A DNA stretch of 64,000 nt from Flavobacterium sp. SLB02 (GTDB lineage Bacteria; Bacteroidota; Bacteroidia; Flavobacteriales; Flavobacteriaceae), in assembly GCF_009664855.1 (NCBI RefSeq), contig NZ_CP045928.1:3761186-3825185 (forward strand), read 5' to 3'. The position numbers were made by a program, and so were the translations under genes. The notes under the pieces were generated by a model, which was given only the letters and a program-made list of their open reading frames with translations, searched no databases and was not told where the DNA came from. Positions within the stretch are counted from its first letter, which is position 1, and every line of letters begins with the position of its first letter. Below, in pieces: positions 20,490 through 31,000 of this stretch.

Positions 20490-22106
20490 TTAAACTTCTA
20501 CTCCGGATTTTACGCTTTCGAAATTTCCTTTTAAGTGAGCTGCATTAGCCCTTCCACTTGGATCCTGGTTTTCCTGCCATTTGGGAATCCATTTTCGAAC
20601 GGTTTGCGCCGCGCTAACCTGTGGATAAAATTTATGGAAAATAGACCTGTAAAGATACGCTTCTTTGGTCGTTGGCGAATTATACGGAAATTCTGCACTT
20701 GCTCCTGCCAATTGCTCGTCTGAAATCTGTGTTGCGCAATACTCGATCAATTCATCGATCCAATTGTATCCTACTCCATCAGAAAATTGCTCTTTTTGTC
20801 TCCATAAAACTTCAGCTGGCAAATAAGGATTTTCAGCTGTATCGAATGCTTTTCTTAAAATGTATTTTTCGACACCATCGTATGTTTTGGGCTGTTTTTC
20901 TTCGGTTTTAATTCGAATAGCAACATCTAAAAAATCTTTGTCTAAAAACGGAATTCTGGCTTCTAATCCGTGCGCCATAGTTGTTTTATCGGCACGTAAT
21001 AAATCGGCAGTAAATAACTTCTGGACTCTTTCGATCGTTTCATCCTGAAATTCTTCTGCAGATGGAGCATTTCTAAAATACAAATGACCTCCAAAAACCT
21101 CATCGGCACCTTCACCCGAAAGAATTACTTTAATTCCCTGATCGGCTATGGCTTTCGACAATAAATACATTGGAACCCCGGATCGTACTGAAATGATATC
21201 GTAAGTCTCGATATGATAAATTACTTTTTCTAAAATAGCAACACCTTCTTCTACCGTAAAATGTATTTCGTGATGTTCGGTCCCTAAAAATTCAGCAGCT
21301 TTTCTTGCCACAGCATTATCAGGCGAATCTGCATCAAGACCAATAGAAAACGAATGTAGCTTTTGCCCGCTATCTTTTAATATTCGCGATGCAATTGCTG
21401 ATGTCAATGAAGAATCCAAACCTCCGGAAAGCAATACGCCAACCGGAACTTCGCTCATTAAACGTTTACGCGTAGCCTCGATTAATGATTGGCGAACCAA
21501 ATCCAGATCTAAAGATTTATTCGCATTCGAATGATCCTCATAGTCCGGATTATAATATTTTACAAAACCTGTTTTACCGGTATAATAATGTCCGGGAGGA
21601 AAAGTCGAAAATGACTTACACTGATCTGCAATTGATTTCATTTCTGAAGAGAAATAAATTCTTCCTCTTTCGTCCAGTCCATAATACAAAGGTTTAACAC
21701 CTACAGCATCTCTTGCCGCAATGTAATTATCACCATCGATAATCACAAAAGCAAAATCGCCATCAAGCATATTACAAAATTTGTATCCAAATTCTTCGTA
21801 CAAATGCACAATTACTTCAGAATCTGATTTTGTTCTAAAAGTATGCTCTTTTAAAACTGTATCTTTTAATTCCTGGTAGTTATAAATTTCTCCGTCATGC
21901 ACCATCCAGGCTTTATTTGTTCCCTGAATAGGCTGCTTACCTGATTTAAGATCGATAATTGATAGACTTTCATGACAAATAATACTGCCATTTTCCATAA
22001 TATGCAAATCACTTTCATCAGGACCACGATGCGACATTCTTGAAGAAAGCTCTTTTACGAGTTGCGGGTCTTTTCCTTTACCAATAACAGCCAATAATCC
22101 AGACAT
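20490..22106 (-). CDS. Asparagine synthetase-like protein with inactive glutaminase domain
   Basis: A 538-residue AsnB paralog. The synthetase domain looks intact: pyrophosphate loop VLLSGGLDSSLTSAIA and LSGEGADEVFGGHLYF. The N-terminal glutamine amidotransferase domain lacks key residues: the nucleophile Cys after Met is Ser2 (MSGLLAVIG), the Arg of HERLSIVD is Ser47 (HESLSIID), and the oxyanion Asn of NGEIYN is Asp71 (HDGEIYN). Asp of the SDxEVI motif is retained. It may use free ammonia, may act with a partner, or may be regulatory. It lies 321 bp downstream of a complete asnB, in the same direction but past a terminator. Clearly a paralog, not a broken gene. Confidence 0.9.
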   Translation of the reverse strand: MSGLLAVIGKGKDPQLVKELSSRMSHRGPDESDLHIMENGSIICHESLSIIDLKSGKQPIQGTNKAWMVHDGEIYNYQELKDTVLKEHTFRTKSDSEVIVHLYEEFGYKFCNMLDGDFAFVIIDGDNYIAARDAVGVKPLYYGLDERGRIYFSSEMKSIADQCKSFSTFPPGHYYTGKTGFVKYYNPDYEDHSNANKSLDLDLVRQSLIEATRKRLMSEVPVGVLLSGGLDSSLTSAIASRILKDSGQKLHSFSIGLDADSPDNAVARKAAEFLGTEHHEIHFTVEEGVAILEKVIYHIETYDIISVRSGVPMYLLSKAIADQGIKVILSGEGADEVFGGHLYFRNAPSAEEFQDETIERVQKLFTADLLRADKTTMAHGLEARIPFLDKDFLDVAIRIKTEEKQPKTYDGVEKYILRKAFDTAENPYLPAEVLWRQKEQFSDGVGYNWIDELIEYCATQISDEQLAGASAEFPYNSPTTKEAYLYRSIFHKFYPQVSAAQTVRKWIPKWQENQDPSGRANAAHLKGNFESVKSGVEV

Positions 22107-22427
22107 ACTATTCTATTTTTTTATTTCTTTTAATTTTACTCACAACTAAAAGAGGCAAGCCTAATACAAAACCTTTTATAGTCCTCTAATTTTCAGCTAA
22201 ACCAAATATTAAATTCCGCTTTTATATACTCATATCGCTACAACATAAGCGATTTAATATTATTTCGGCGAATGTCAAATATAAAAAAGAAACTTAAATA
22301 ATTATTGAAAAATAATTTTAAGTAACTGAAATAATATAATTTAACATTATAAGACAAGAAAAACGCTCTCAGCATTGAGAACGTCTTTCGGAAATATAAT
22401 ATATACTAATTCTAAAAATTCCTGTTT
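22107..22427. other. Intergenic region between the two asparagine synthetase genes
   Basis: A 321-bp A/T-rich gap with no supported ORF. It contains the terminator of the complete asnB (22358-22389) and the probable promoter of the paralog. No clear promoter match was found. Confidence 0.6.
22358..22389 (-). terminator. asnB terminator
   Basis: Imperfect 14-bp stem: GAAAAACGCTCTCA (22358-22371) and TGAGAACGTCTTTC (22376-22389), with loop GCAT and two mismatches. On the minus strand it ends in a short U-rich tract. Confidence 0.7.
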
Positions 22428-24104
22428 TTATGCTTTCGCGTAAGCGTCATCATGTACACTTGCTACAGCTCTTCCTGATGGATCGTTCATGTTTTTGAAA
22501 GCTTCATCCCACTCCAAAGCAATTTTTGTACTACAAGCCACACTTGCTTCCTGCGGCACACATAATGCTGCTGCATCACTTGGGAAGTGTTCTGCAAAAA
22601 TCGAACGGTAGTAATATTCTTCTTTAGAAGTTGGGGTTTGCAATGGGAATTTATATTTCGCATTTGCCAATTGCTCATCGGAAACTTCTTTGGCTACCAC
22701 TTCTTTCAAAGTATCAATCCAGCTGTATCCTACTCCATCAGAAAATTGTTCTTTTTGTCTCCATGCTACACTTTCAGGAAGCATATCTTCAAAAGCTTTA
22801 CGAACTACCCATTTTTCCATTGGGTGTTCTTTGTTGATCATTTTATCTTGTGGATTGATGCGCATGGCAACATCCATAAATTCTTTGTCTAAGAACGGTA
22901 CACGACCTTCGATTCCCCAGGCTGCCAAACTTTTATTAGCACGTAAACAATCGTACATATGAAGTTTACCTAATTTACGAACGTTTTCCTCGTGAAATTC
23001 TCTTGCGTTTGGCGCTTTATGGAAGTACAAATATCCTCCGAATAATTCATCTGCACCTTCACCTGACAATACCATTTTGATTCCCATTGATTTAATAACT
23101 CTCGCCATTAGCCACATAGGAGTTGATGCTCTAACTGTAGTTACATCATATGTTTCTAAGTTATAAATTACATCACGAACTGCATCTAAACCTTCCTGAA
23201 TGGTGAATTTGATTTCGTGGTGAATTGTTCCGATATGTTTTGCCACAACCTGAGCTGCTGCTAAATCAGGAGAACCATCTAATCCTACTGAGAAAGAGTG
23301 CAATTGCGGATACCAGGCATCGGTCGTATCATCTGACTCAATACGTTTTTGTGCAAATTTTTTGGCTACAGCCGAAGTAATAGACGAATCTAAACCTCCA
23401 GAAAGTAAAACTCCGTAAGGAACATCACTCATTAATTGTCTGTGAACTGCTGCTTGAAGTGCTTCTTTAATTGCAGTAATACTTGTTTCATTGTCTTTTA
23501 CCGCATCATATTCTGTCCAGTCTCTTTTGTACCATTGTACAAATTCACCGTCTTTGCTTGTCATATAATGTCCCGGAGGGAATAATTGAATTTTTGTGCA
23601 ATATCCTTCTAAAGCTTTCAATTCAGAAGCTACATAAAAAGTTCCGTGCTGATCCCAACCAATGTACAATGGAATAATTCCCATATGGTCACGAGCGATA
23701 AAGTACTCATCTTTCTCAACATCATAAATCGCAAATCCGAAGATTCCGTTCATTTCATCTACAAAGTGAGGTCCTTTTTCTTTGTAAAGCGCCAAGATAA
23801 CTTCACAATCACTTTCTGTCTGAAAGTTATACTTTCCTTCAAATTGTTTACGCAATTCTCTGTGGTTGTAAATCTCACCATTTGCAGCCAAAACCAATTT
23901 TTTATCTTCTGTAAATAAAGGTTGTTTTCCTGAAGCTGGATCTACAATTGCCAAACGCTCGTGAGAAAGAATTGCTTTATCATTGCTGTAAATTCCGCTC
24001 CAGTCCGGTCCGCGGTGACGAATGATTTTAGACATTTCTAATACTTGAGGTCTTAATGTTTCGGCTTTTTGTTTTAGATCAAAGGCACATACGATTCCAC
24101 ACAT
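22428..24104 (-). CDS. asnB: Asparagine synthetase B, glutamine-hydrolysing
   Basis: Started at the ATG at 24104, the protein is 558 residues and begins MCGIVCAFDL, placing the catalytic Cys at position 2 as class II amidotransferases require; a 14-residue upstream extension is not compatible with maturation and is rejected. Glutaminase residues are present: Cys2, Arg50 (HERLAIVD), Asn75 (ANGEIYNH), Asp of SDCEVI. The synthetase domain has VLLSGGLDSSITSAVAKK and LSGEGADELFGGYLYF. Overall it closely resembles E. coli AsnB. It makes asparagine from aspartate, ATP and glutamine. The paralog downstream lacks the glutaminase residues. Confidence 0.97.
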   Translation of the reverse strand: MCGIVCAFDLKQKAETLRPQVLEMSKIIRHRGPDWSGIYSNDKAILSHERLAIVDPASGKQPLFTEDKKLVLAANGEIYNHRELRKQFEGKYNFQTESDCEVILALYKEKGPHFVDEMNGIFGFAIYDVEKDEYFIARDHMGIIPLYIGWDQHGTFYVASELKALEGYCTKIQLFPPGHYMTSKDGEFVQWYKRDWTEYDAVKDNETSITAIKEALQAAVHRQLMSDVPYGVLLSGGLDSSITSAVAKKFAQKRIESDDTTDAWYPQLHSFSVGLDGSPDLAAAQVVAKHIGTIHHEIKFTIQEGLDAVRDVIYNLETYDVTTVRASTPMWLMARVIKSMGIKMVLSGEGADELFGGYLYFHKAPNAREFHEENVRKLGKLHMYDCLRANKSLAAWGIEGRVPFLDKEFMDVAMRINPQDKMINKEHPMEKWVVRKAFEDMLPESVAWRQKEQFSDGVGYSWIDTLKEVVAKEVSDEQLANAKYKFPLQTPTSKEEYYYRSIFAEHFPSDAAALCVPQEASVACSTKIALEWDEAFKNMNDPSGRAVASVHDDAYAKA

Positions 24105-24544
24105 AACTATATATTTTTTATTATAAATTTTATTTTGATAGGGCAAAGATGCATTAATGGTTACAATTGAAAAACATAAATATTGATTTCAGTTATAATT
24201 TAAAAGCATAAATTTGTTTTTACATATAAAATGTAAAATTTTAACCCAAAAAAAAGGCTCAAACTTGAAAATTTCAATTTAGAACTAAAACAAAGCACAA
24301 AACACAAGGTTTGAAAGAGATCTTTGAATTAAATTTTATGATATTTAAAAATCATTGAAAGATTAACAAAGAGAAGAAGAAATATCGTTGAGGAACTGTT
24401 GTTTTTGTCAATCTTGTCGTTTTTGCCATACTTTACAGTTATCTCACCTTTCTGATTGTTAAGAAGAATTATTCTTTCCTCTGAATGAAATATTCTGTGC
24501 TTACTTAAACTTTGTCAAAGTTCTTGGTCGATTATTTTTACAGA
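24105..24544. other. Intergenic region upstream of asnB
   Basis: About 440 bp, A/T-rich, with no supported ORF. It must hold the asnB promoter and the 3' end of the Gre-like gene transcript. I saw no convincing hairpin or repeat in it. Confidence 0.5.
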
Positions 24545-24994
24545 CTAATCAACGTTTTGAATCGTGTAATGCGTCTTATTAATCTCAAAAGTAAACCCCA
24601 CTTTATTTCCCATTAAATGAGATCCCAAAGGAGATTGCGGAGAAAGTGCAATAACATTGATTCCATCAATTGCAATTTTAGGAAGCGCAACACTTACATA
24701 CAAATAGATTCCGTTGGCTTTTACCAAACTTCCAGAAATGATATTTTCAGTTGTTTTTAAAGCGTCAATTTTATCCAGAATCGCTTTTTGAGTAATCGCT
24801 TCTTTTAGTTTATTAGTAAGTTTTTCCTGTTCGATATGCATCATCGACAAAGCAGTTTCGTGTTTGTCGCCGGCAGAACCTTTTGCATCGTTTTTAGAAT
24901 CTTCGGTCAAAGCCGAAATCATGTCCCTGAAAACATCTATTCGGTCCTGAACCATTTGCAGGTAATGAGAATGTATTTTTTGTTTGAATTCCAT
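24545..24994 (-). CDS. GreA/GreB-like protein
   Basis: A 149-residue protein with a probable coiled-coil N-terminal half (residues 1-75; GDKHETALSMMHIEQEKLTNKL) and a C-terminal domain resembling the FKBP-like domain of Gre factors (VIALSPQSPLGSHLMGNKVGFTFEI, compared with the SPIGxALxGKxxGD pattern of GreA). Flavobacterial members are often labelled 3-oxoacyl-ACP synthase, which nothing here supports. It may bind the RNA polymerase secondary channel. The start ATG at 24994 is followed directly upstream by an inverted-repeat element. Function inferred from the C-terminal resemblance only. Confidence 0.65.
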   Translation of the reverse strand: MEFKQKIHSHYLQMVQDRIDVFRDMISALTEDSKNDAKGSAGDKHETALSMMHIEQEKLTNKLKEAITQKAILDKIDALKTTENIISGSLVKANGIYLYVSVALPKIAIDGINVIALSPQSPLGSHLMGNKVGFTFEINKTHYTIQNVD

Positions 24995-25002
24995 AGGTTG
25001 TC

Positions 25003-25137
25003 TGCCACAAAGGCGCTAAGTTGCAAAGATCGTAAAAAAAAGTTAGCCACAAATTCACGAATTATTTTTAACTAAATTCGTGAATTGGCGGCTTGAAACT
25101 TTATAAAAAACCTTTGTGGCTTAGCGCCTTTGTGGCA
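25003..25137. repeat. Nested inverted-repeat element
   Basis: Perfect 18-bp outer arms TGCCACAAAGGCGCTAAG (25003-25020) and CTTAGCGCCTTTGTGGCA (25120-25137) enclose a second palindrome with AATTCACGAATT (25052-25063) and AATTCGTGAATT (25075-25086). The whole 135 bp fits in the gap between two genes. A half copy of the outer arm, GCCACGAAGGCGCTAAG, lies at 63164. It has no ORF and looks like a non-autonomous hairpin repeat. Confidence 0.85.
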
Positions 25138-25142
25138 AGAAC

Positions 25143-26897
25143 TTAAAAATCGAATTTATAATTTGCCCCCACTAATACCTGAAATCCTTGTACCGGATAA
25201 TTCAGCCATTTTTCGTACGCCTGGTTTCCAATATTATTCAACTTCAGGAAACAAGTCAAACGTTCGTTGTATTTGTATCCTAAATGCGCATTGGCATCAA
25301 AATAGTTTTTTAGAGTTGTAATCACCGGATCAGTTCCCAAATCTAAGTTCGATTGCATGTCTTTACGTTCTCCTACAAAGAAAACATTCAAACCTGCATA
25401 CCATTGTTTGGTAATGTTTACATCAAGATTTGAACTTATTTTCATTGATGGTAAATTCCACGCTTCGATACCATCGTATTTATAACTATTAAAAGTTCCG
25501 TTGATTCCAAAAGATACATTTCTTGAAAAATCAGCTTTTAATTCTCCATAGAAACGAAATGTTCTTACGTCATCATACACCACTGCAAAAGAGTTTCCGA
25601 AAGCATAATTCTGATTCGAGAAATCTTCTGTATAATCGTTGCCTTTGTATAATGCTTTGTCTTTTTCATTCAGGTATGAACCCGTAAGATTATAATTGAT
25701 ATTGTTGGCCAATTTACCTTTTAAACCTGCAAAAACAGTGTATTGATTACTAGTTGGTCGCATGTTTAAAGTTGGCGACAAAAACGGATTATCATTTACA
25801 AAATCGGCATAAGAATTTTGTTCTAAACTACCATTTACTCCTGTGTAGAAAATCATTAAATCGCCTACTAATTTGTATGAAGCGTTTACTTTTGGATAAA
25901 TATAAAATTTGTTTCCGCTGTTCTCAGAATCCAAACCGTAGAACAAGCCTGCTCCTAGTTCTAATGTCCAGTCGTTTTCAAGAATTACAAAACTTGGCTC
26001 AATACCAAAATTAGTTAAACTGTATTTTAAAGGACTTGTATTATCACGCGCATAATTATGTTCGAAAGATCCGCTTACGTGATCCACAATAATATTAGTA
26101 TTAATGGATTGATCCATTACTTCTACCTTGAAAGAAGGCTTTACATAAAAGCGATTTTCTGAAGAAGAGAAACTATCTGAAAAATGTGTGAATTTAGTGG
26201 ATATTTTACTAAAGATCCCTTCATTAAATTCGACATTTCCACCCAATGAAATCGTATTATAAGAATGATTTGGATTAATCCCCCGAATTAAATCATCACG
26301 AGTTTGTCCTGCCAAAGTCGAACCAAAATCAGCTGGTAAACCGTACCAGTTATACACCTGGTTTTGATAACCCAAATCAACATTCCATGACATATCGCGA
26401 TTGTTTACCCCGTAACCTACATTTAATGCCGTATCATAAAACTCATCATTTAAATCTACATCTTTGATTCCGCCTTGCGAAGAGTGGTGACGAAACATTC
26501 CTGCCACGTAATCATTGTTTCCTAAATCCTGATTCACGAATAATTCAGCATTTAGAGTTCCGTAATTCCCAACTCCTAAAGTGGCATAATTATTAAACAG
26601 TTTTTCTCTTTTTGATTTCTCAACACCTTCCGCTTTTCCTTTTGATGGCGTAAATGTAGATGCCACAGGAACCGAGAGAATACTATACTTGATAGTTTCT
26701 TTAGGCTGATTTCCGGTATCGTCAAGCGAAGGAGTCTCTTTCACTTTAAATGCATCCGAAATTGTTGGCGAATAAGGTTTTACCACATTTACCGTTTCTG
26801 TTCCTATAGTTTCCTCTTTTTTCTTTTGAGCAAACGAAAGCTGGACAACAAACAATACTAGTAAAATGATGATTTTATTATGGCAATTAATTTTCAT
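25143..26897 (-). CDS. TonB-receptor-like outer membrane beta-barrel protein
   Basis: A 584-residue protein with a signal peptide (about 1-23, ending LSFAQ), a short Lys/Glu-rich periplasmic segment (VNVVKPYSPTISDAFKVKE) and a long barrel with repeated aromatic strands ending VLVGANYKFDF. It resembles the barrel of TonB-dependent receptors but lacks a recognisable plug domain and TonB box, so it may not import anything by itself. It is read in the same direction as the PhzF and TPR genes upstream, but with gaps of about 175 and 100 bp. It might work with the large TPR protein; this is inference. Confidence 0.75.
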   Translation of the reverse strand: MKINCHNKIIILLVLFVVQLSFAQKKKEETIGTETVNVVKPYSPTISDAFKVKETPSLDDTGNQPKETIKYSILSVPVASTFTPSKGKAEGVEKSKREKLFNNYATLGVGNYGTLNAELFVNQDLGNNDYVAGMFRHHSSQGGIKDVDLNDEFYDTALNVGYGVNNRDMSWNVDLGYQNQVYNWYGLPADFGSTLAGQTRDDLIRGINPNHSYNTISLGGNVEFNEGIFSKISTKFTHFSDSFSSSENRFYVKPSFKVEVMDQSINTNIIVDHVSGSFEHNYARDNTSPLKYSLTNFGIEPSFVILENDWTLELGAGLFYGLDSENSGNKFYIYPKVNASYKLVGDLMIFYTGVNGSLEQNSYADFVNDNPFLSPTLNMRPTSNQYTVFAGLKGKLANNINYNLTGSYLNEKDKALYKGNDYTEDFSNQNYAFGNSFAVVYDDVRTFRFYGELKADFSRNVSFGINGTFNSYKYDGIEAWNLPSMKISSNLDVNITKQWYAGLNVFFVGERKDMQSNLDLGTDPVITTLKNYFDANAHLGYKYNERLTCFLKLNNIGNQAYEKWLNYPVQGFQVLVGANYKFDF

Positions 26898-27072
26898 ATT
26901 TCTTCTTTTTAAGAGTATAGAGTAAAGAATATAGAAAATAGACTATGCTAAATCCTTTTTATTCTGCTCAAACTCTTTGTTCTTTATTCTAAAATCTATA
27001 TTCTATTCTCTTTATTCTTTATTCTTTATTCTTTGTTCTATTTTCTTTATTCTTTATTCTATTTTCTTTCAA
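26898..27072. repeat. TTCTTTAT low-complexity repeat gap
   Basis: Short A/T phrases, TTCTTTATTCT and variants, recur about six times between 26970 and 27070, with complementary AGAATATAGAAAATAGAC phrases near 26926-26943 that could form a long hairpin. A similar tract lies at 27950-28035, on the other side of the PhzF gene. Confidence 0.6.
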
Positions 27073-27936
27073 TTAAGCTTCCCACTCGCCTTTGGCTACA
27101 AACTGAGCCTTTCCTCCTATTTGAATATCAAAATCATTGTCGGTTAATTTCCCTTTAAAATAAATCTGAGAGGGACGACCTATATAATCTCCCTGATAAT
27201 TGATCAGTTCAAATTCAGGTTTATGATATTTTAATAGAAAAGCCTGCAAACAAGTACTCGCGCTTCCTGTTGCTGCATCTTCTACCAATTGATTGTGTTC
27301 GACACACAACATTCTGCTAAACAATTTCGAACCTTCCAAATAATAAAAGTATAAACCTCTGTGTGCTGTTTTGCAATTCTTTTTAAGCCATTTGTCGGTT
27401 TTATCTTTGTCTAAGACTAAATTTTCCAACGCTCTTTTACTGCTTAATCCAACCATTACAAAAGCGCTTCCGGTCGTTACTTCCTGAATCGGAAACTGAT
27501 TTTCAAAATCGTGATTTTTTAGATTGCTAAATACTGTAATATCTTCTTTCGAAAAAATATCCCAAAATTTCGGCTGAGCGGCTTTTAACCAAATCAAACC
27601 TTCCGATTGATGAATTGCAATGGGTCCAATTGGAACGTTTAATTTTATATTCTCCGGCGAATTATCAAATATTTTATTTATCAAAACCCATGAAGTTCCA
27701 ATTATCGGATGTCCCGCAAATTGCATCTCCTGAGATGGTGTAAATATTTTTATCTCGGCTTTATTATTTTCTTTATCAAGTTTGGTGATAAAAGTGCTTT
27801 CGGCGAAATTAATTTCACGCGCAATTTGCTGCATTTCTGCCGAACTTAAATTCCCTGCATCCATAAAAACAGCCAATTGATTACCGGCATATTTTTTATC
27901 CGCAAAAACATCAACTATGTAAAAAGGTAAACTCAT
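27073..27936 (-). CDS. PhzF-family isomerase/epimerase-like protein
   Basis: A 287-residue PhzF-like protein with a diaminopimelate-epimerase-type fold. The family catalytic Glu is visible in FAESTFI (Glu46), with GHPIIGTSW in the first half and EDAATGSASTCLQAFL in the second half. Members include the phenazine enzyme PhzF and many uncharacterised housekeeping proteins; no other phenazine gene is in the window, so phenazine synthesis is not implied. It is flanked on both sides by low-complexity TTCTTTAT-type tracts and lies between two envelope genes. Confidence 0.9.
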   Translation of the reverse strand: MSLPFYIVDVFADKKYAGNQLAVFMDAGNLSSAEMQQIAREINFAESTFITKLDKENNKAEIKIFTPSQEMQFAGHPIIGTSWVLINKIFDNSPENIKLNVPIGPIAIHQSEGLIWLKAAQPKFWDIFSKEDITVFSNLKNHDFENQFPIQEVTTGSAFVMVGLSSKRALENLVLDKDKTDKWLKKNCKTAHRGLYFYYLEGSKLFSRMLCVEHNQLVEDAATGSASTCLQAFLLKYHKPEFELINYQGDYIGRPSQIYFKGKLTDNDFDIQIGGKAQFVAKGEWEA

Positions 27937-28035
27937 TATTTTTCTTTTTTTTCTTAGAAAATAGAGAAAAGACTTTTCAGCAATCTTTCTTCTTGCCTCT
28001 TTTTTTCTATTTTCTGCATTCTATGCTCTTTATTC

Positions 28036-31000
28036 TTATTTATTAATCGAAGAATTTGTCTTAGACTCTTCTGCTTTTATAGCTGCCAACTCTTTTTTAG
28101 CTTCTTCGACAACATCCGGATAATCAGTGAAATTGTTGATTACGTTATCTAAAATATAAGTTGCCTGATAACTGTCTTTTAGTCCGTAGAAGTTTTTCGC
28201 CATCAACACCAAACTTTTCGCTCCGTAATATTTATAAGCCGAATAATTTTTAGCCAATTTTTGAACTGAAACGTTCGAAGCATCAAACTTGCCTTCTTTC
28301 GTTTTAAAATAAGCATCGTAATACAACGCTTCTGCTGCTAATTCTCCTTTTGATGTTGTTGATAATTTTGCGTAAGCTGCTTTCGCTTTGTCTTCATCTC
28401 CTGTTTGCATTGCAGCACGTGCTACGATAATTTGTGCGTCGGCTTTTACGTTTGTATCTGCTTTTGCATTTTGCAATACCTTATCTGCATAGGTAACCGA
28501 GTTATCATAATCTTTCTTGTCGTAGTAACATTTCATTAAGTTCGCTTGCGCAAAACTTTTATTTTGAGCTGAATCAGCTTCGTCATCTAAGCGTTTTAAG
28601 ACCGGAATCGATTTATCGCAATCTTTTGCTTTTAAATATATCTGTGCTAACTTCATTAAGGATTGCTCTGTGAATTCGCTTCTTGGCTGATCGATTACAT
28701 ATTGGTAATTGGCTACCGATTTCGTCTCTGAACCTTCCGTATAATACAATTGTGCCAAGTAGAAATTAGCCTCTAATGAATGAAGTCCTGATTGAAATTT
28801 ATTGATATAACCTGTAAAACCAGTAATGGCCAGTTTGCTGTTATTTTGGCTGTATTGTTTAAAAGCGGCATCATAAGTATCATTATCCAGTTCAGCATCT
28901 GTAACGGCAACGAAATCTAACGTACGAACCCAGGTTGCATATTCATCTACTTTTCCTGAATCTACATAAATCAATCTCGCTGTAGAAACTGCTTCTAAAG
29001 CTTCAGGCGTTTTTGGGAATTCAGCAGCTACTTTTTTGAATTTAGTCAAAGCCAGAGCATCACGATCTGAGTTGTAATAAATCAAACCTTGTTTTAAAAT
29101 TGATTTTGAAGTAAAAGCTCCGTTTTTATATTCAGAAATTAACTGATCATAGGTTTTAAGCGCCTGATCGTTCTTTTTCTCTGCGGCATACGTATTTCCT
29201 AATTCATACAATGCATCGTCGCGATATTCTGATTTTTTATACATCAAAAGGAAATTGTTCAGCTCATCAATTTTCTTATCATTTTTAGACATGAATCCAT
29301 AAGAAATCGCTTTTTGAAACTGAGCATAATCAGCATCAACGCCTCTTGCTTCGATGGCTTTGGCGTAAGCTTCATTGGCAGCAGTATATTTTGAATTTAC
29401 AAAACGGCAATCTCCCAAACGCAAATACGAATCATTCAGACGAACTTTATCTTCTTTTGAATTGTCGATTTGTGCCTGAAATGAATTTCCTGCCTGATCG
29501 TATTCTTTTAGTTTAAAATAGGTGTATCCAATATTGTAATTGATGTTTTTATATTCATCAGTTGATTTGGCTGCAGCCAATCCAGCAAACTGTTTGTAGC
29601 TCAATAATGCATTCTGAAAATCGGCAGTAACATATTCTGTTTCTGCTTTCCAGAAAGTGGCGCGGGCTGTAAACTCAGGAGTTTTTTGTTCGCTGATCGC
29701 GCTTTTAAACATTTTTCCCGCTTCCTGATAATTCGATTCATTATACAATTCTAGTCCTCTATAGAAAAGTACTTTTTGATACGCAGCTTTATTTTCTGCC
29801 GATCTGTTTTTCTCCAATAAAGTCAAAGCTTCTTTGTAGTTTTTAGTCGAGATATAAGAATCAACCAATAATTTTTCTACTTCAGATCTGCTTGAATTGT
29901 TTGGATATTTTTTCAGGAAATCAAGTAAAATAGCCGGAACAGTCTGATACGCATTACCAATATCATAACTCACTTTGGCATAATTCAAAGCCGCATCTTC
30001 CTGAATTTGGGCATTAAAATCCATTTCAGAAGCATTTTTAAAAGCGTTTAAAGCTTCTTGTTTTTTACCCGTATTCAAATAAGCTAAACCTAAATGGTAA
30101 TACGCATTTTGAGCAACGAAATCTTTTCCTTCAATGATTTTATTGAACTGGGAAATCGCTTTTTCATACTCTTTTTGCTCATAATAGGCATAACCTAACT
30201 GGTAGAAATCGGTATTATTCCATTTTCCTTTTTTACCTGCATATTGCTCTAAAAACGGAATTGCTTTGTCGTATTGTTTTAAATTGAAATAACTTTCACC
30301 GATGATTTTATTTAGTTCTGATTTTTCAAGTTCATTCGATTTAGACATTGCTTTTTGTCCCAAATCAATTGCTTTTTGGAAATTTCCTAACTTGAAATTC
30401 ATATCAGCCTGATAATACGAAAGCTTCTCTTTGTATTTTTCTTCGCCCGAAACTTCATCAAAATATTTGGTTGCTTCTTTGTAATCATCACCTTCATAGG
30501 CCATGAAACCTAAATAATATTTGGCCTGAGAACCAAATTCAGAAGAATTCACCACTTTATTAAAATAAGTTGTCGCTTCTTTTTTCTTTTTGGCATTGAA
30601 ATAAGCATAACCTTTCTGGAAATTAAATTTATCCGAGTCTGATTTGCTCATGTAACTTTCATCTACTTTATCAAACCATTGGAGCGCTTTTGGGTAATTT
30701 CCCTGCTCGAAGAAATACTGTGCAACCTCGATATAAGCTTGATTTTGTTTGGTGCTTGTCGGATAATCGGTTACGAATTTTTCCATCAGAGCATCAGCAT
30801 TTGCTTTATTGGTTCTAATGGCACAATTGGCGATATAATAAGCACAATCTGACTGAACTTCTTCGGTCGTAGCGTTGTTTTTTACATGTTCGAAAATAAG
30901 TTGTGCCGAGGCATATTGTTTGTCATTATATAAAGCCAGTGCTTTGTCAAATTCCTTTAAATCGTAAGTGTAAATAGCTGATTTTTGTGCCGAAACTATG

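Noticed and set aside
27073..27936. PhzF gene as evidence of a phenazine pathway
   Set aside because: PhzF-like proteins are widespread without phenazine genes, and no other phenazine gene is present.
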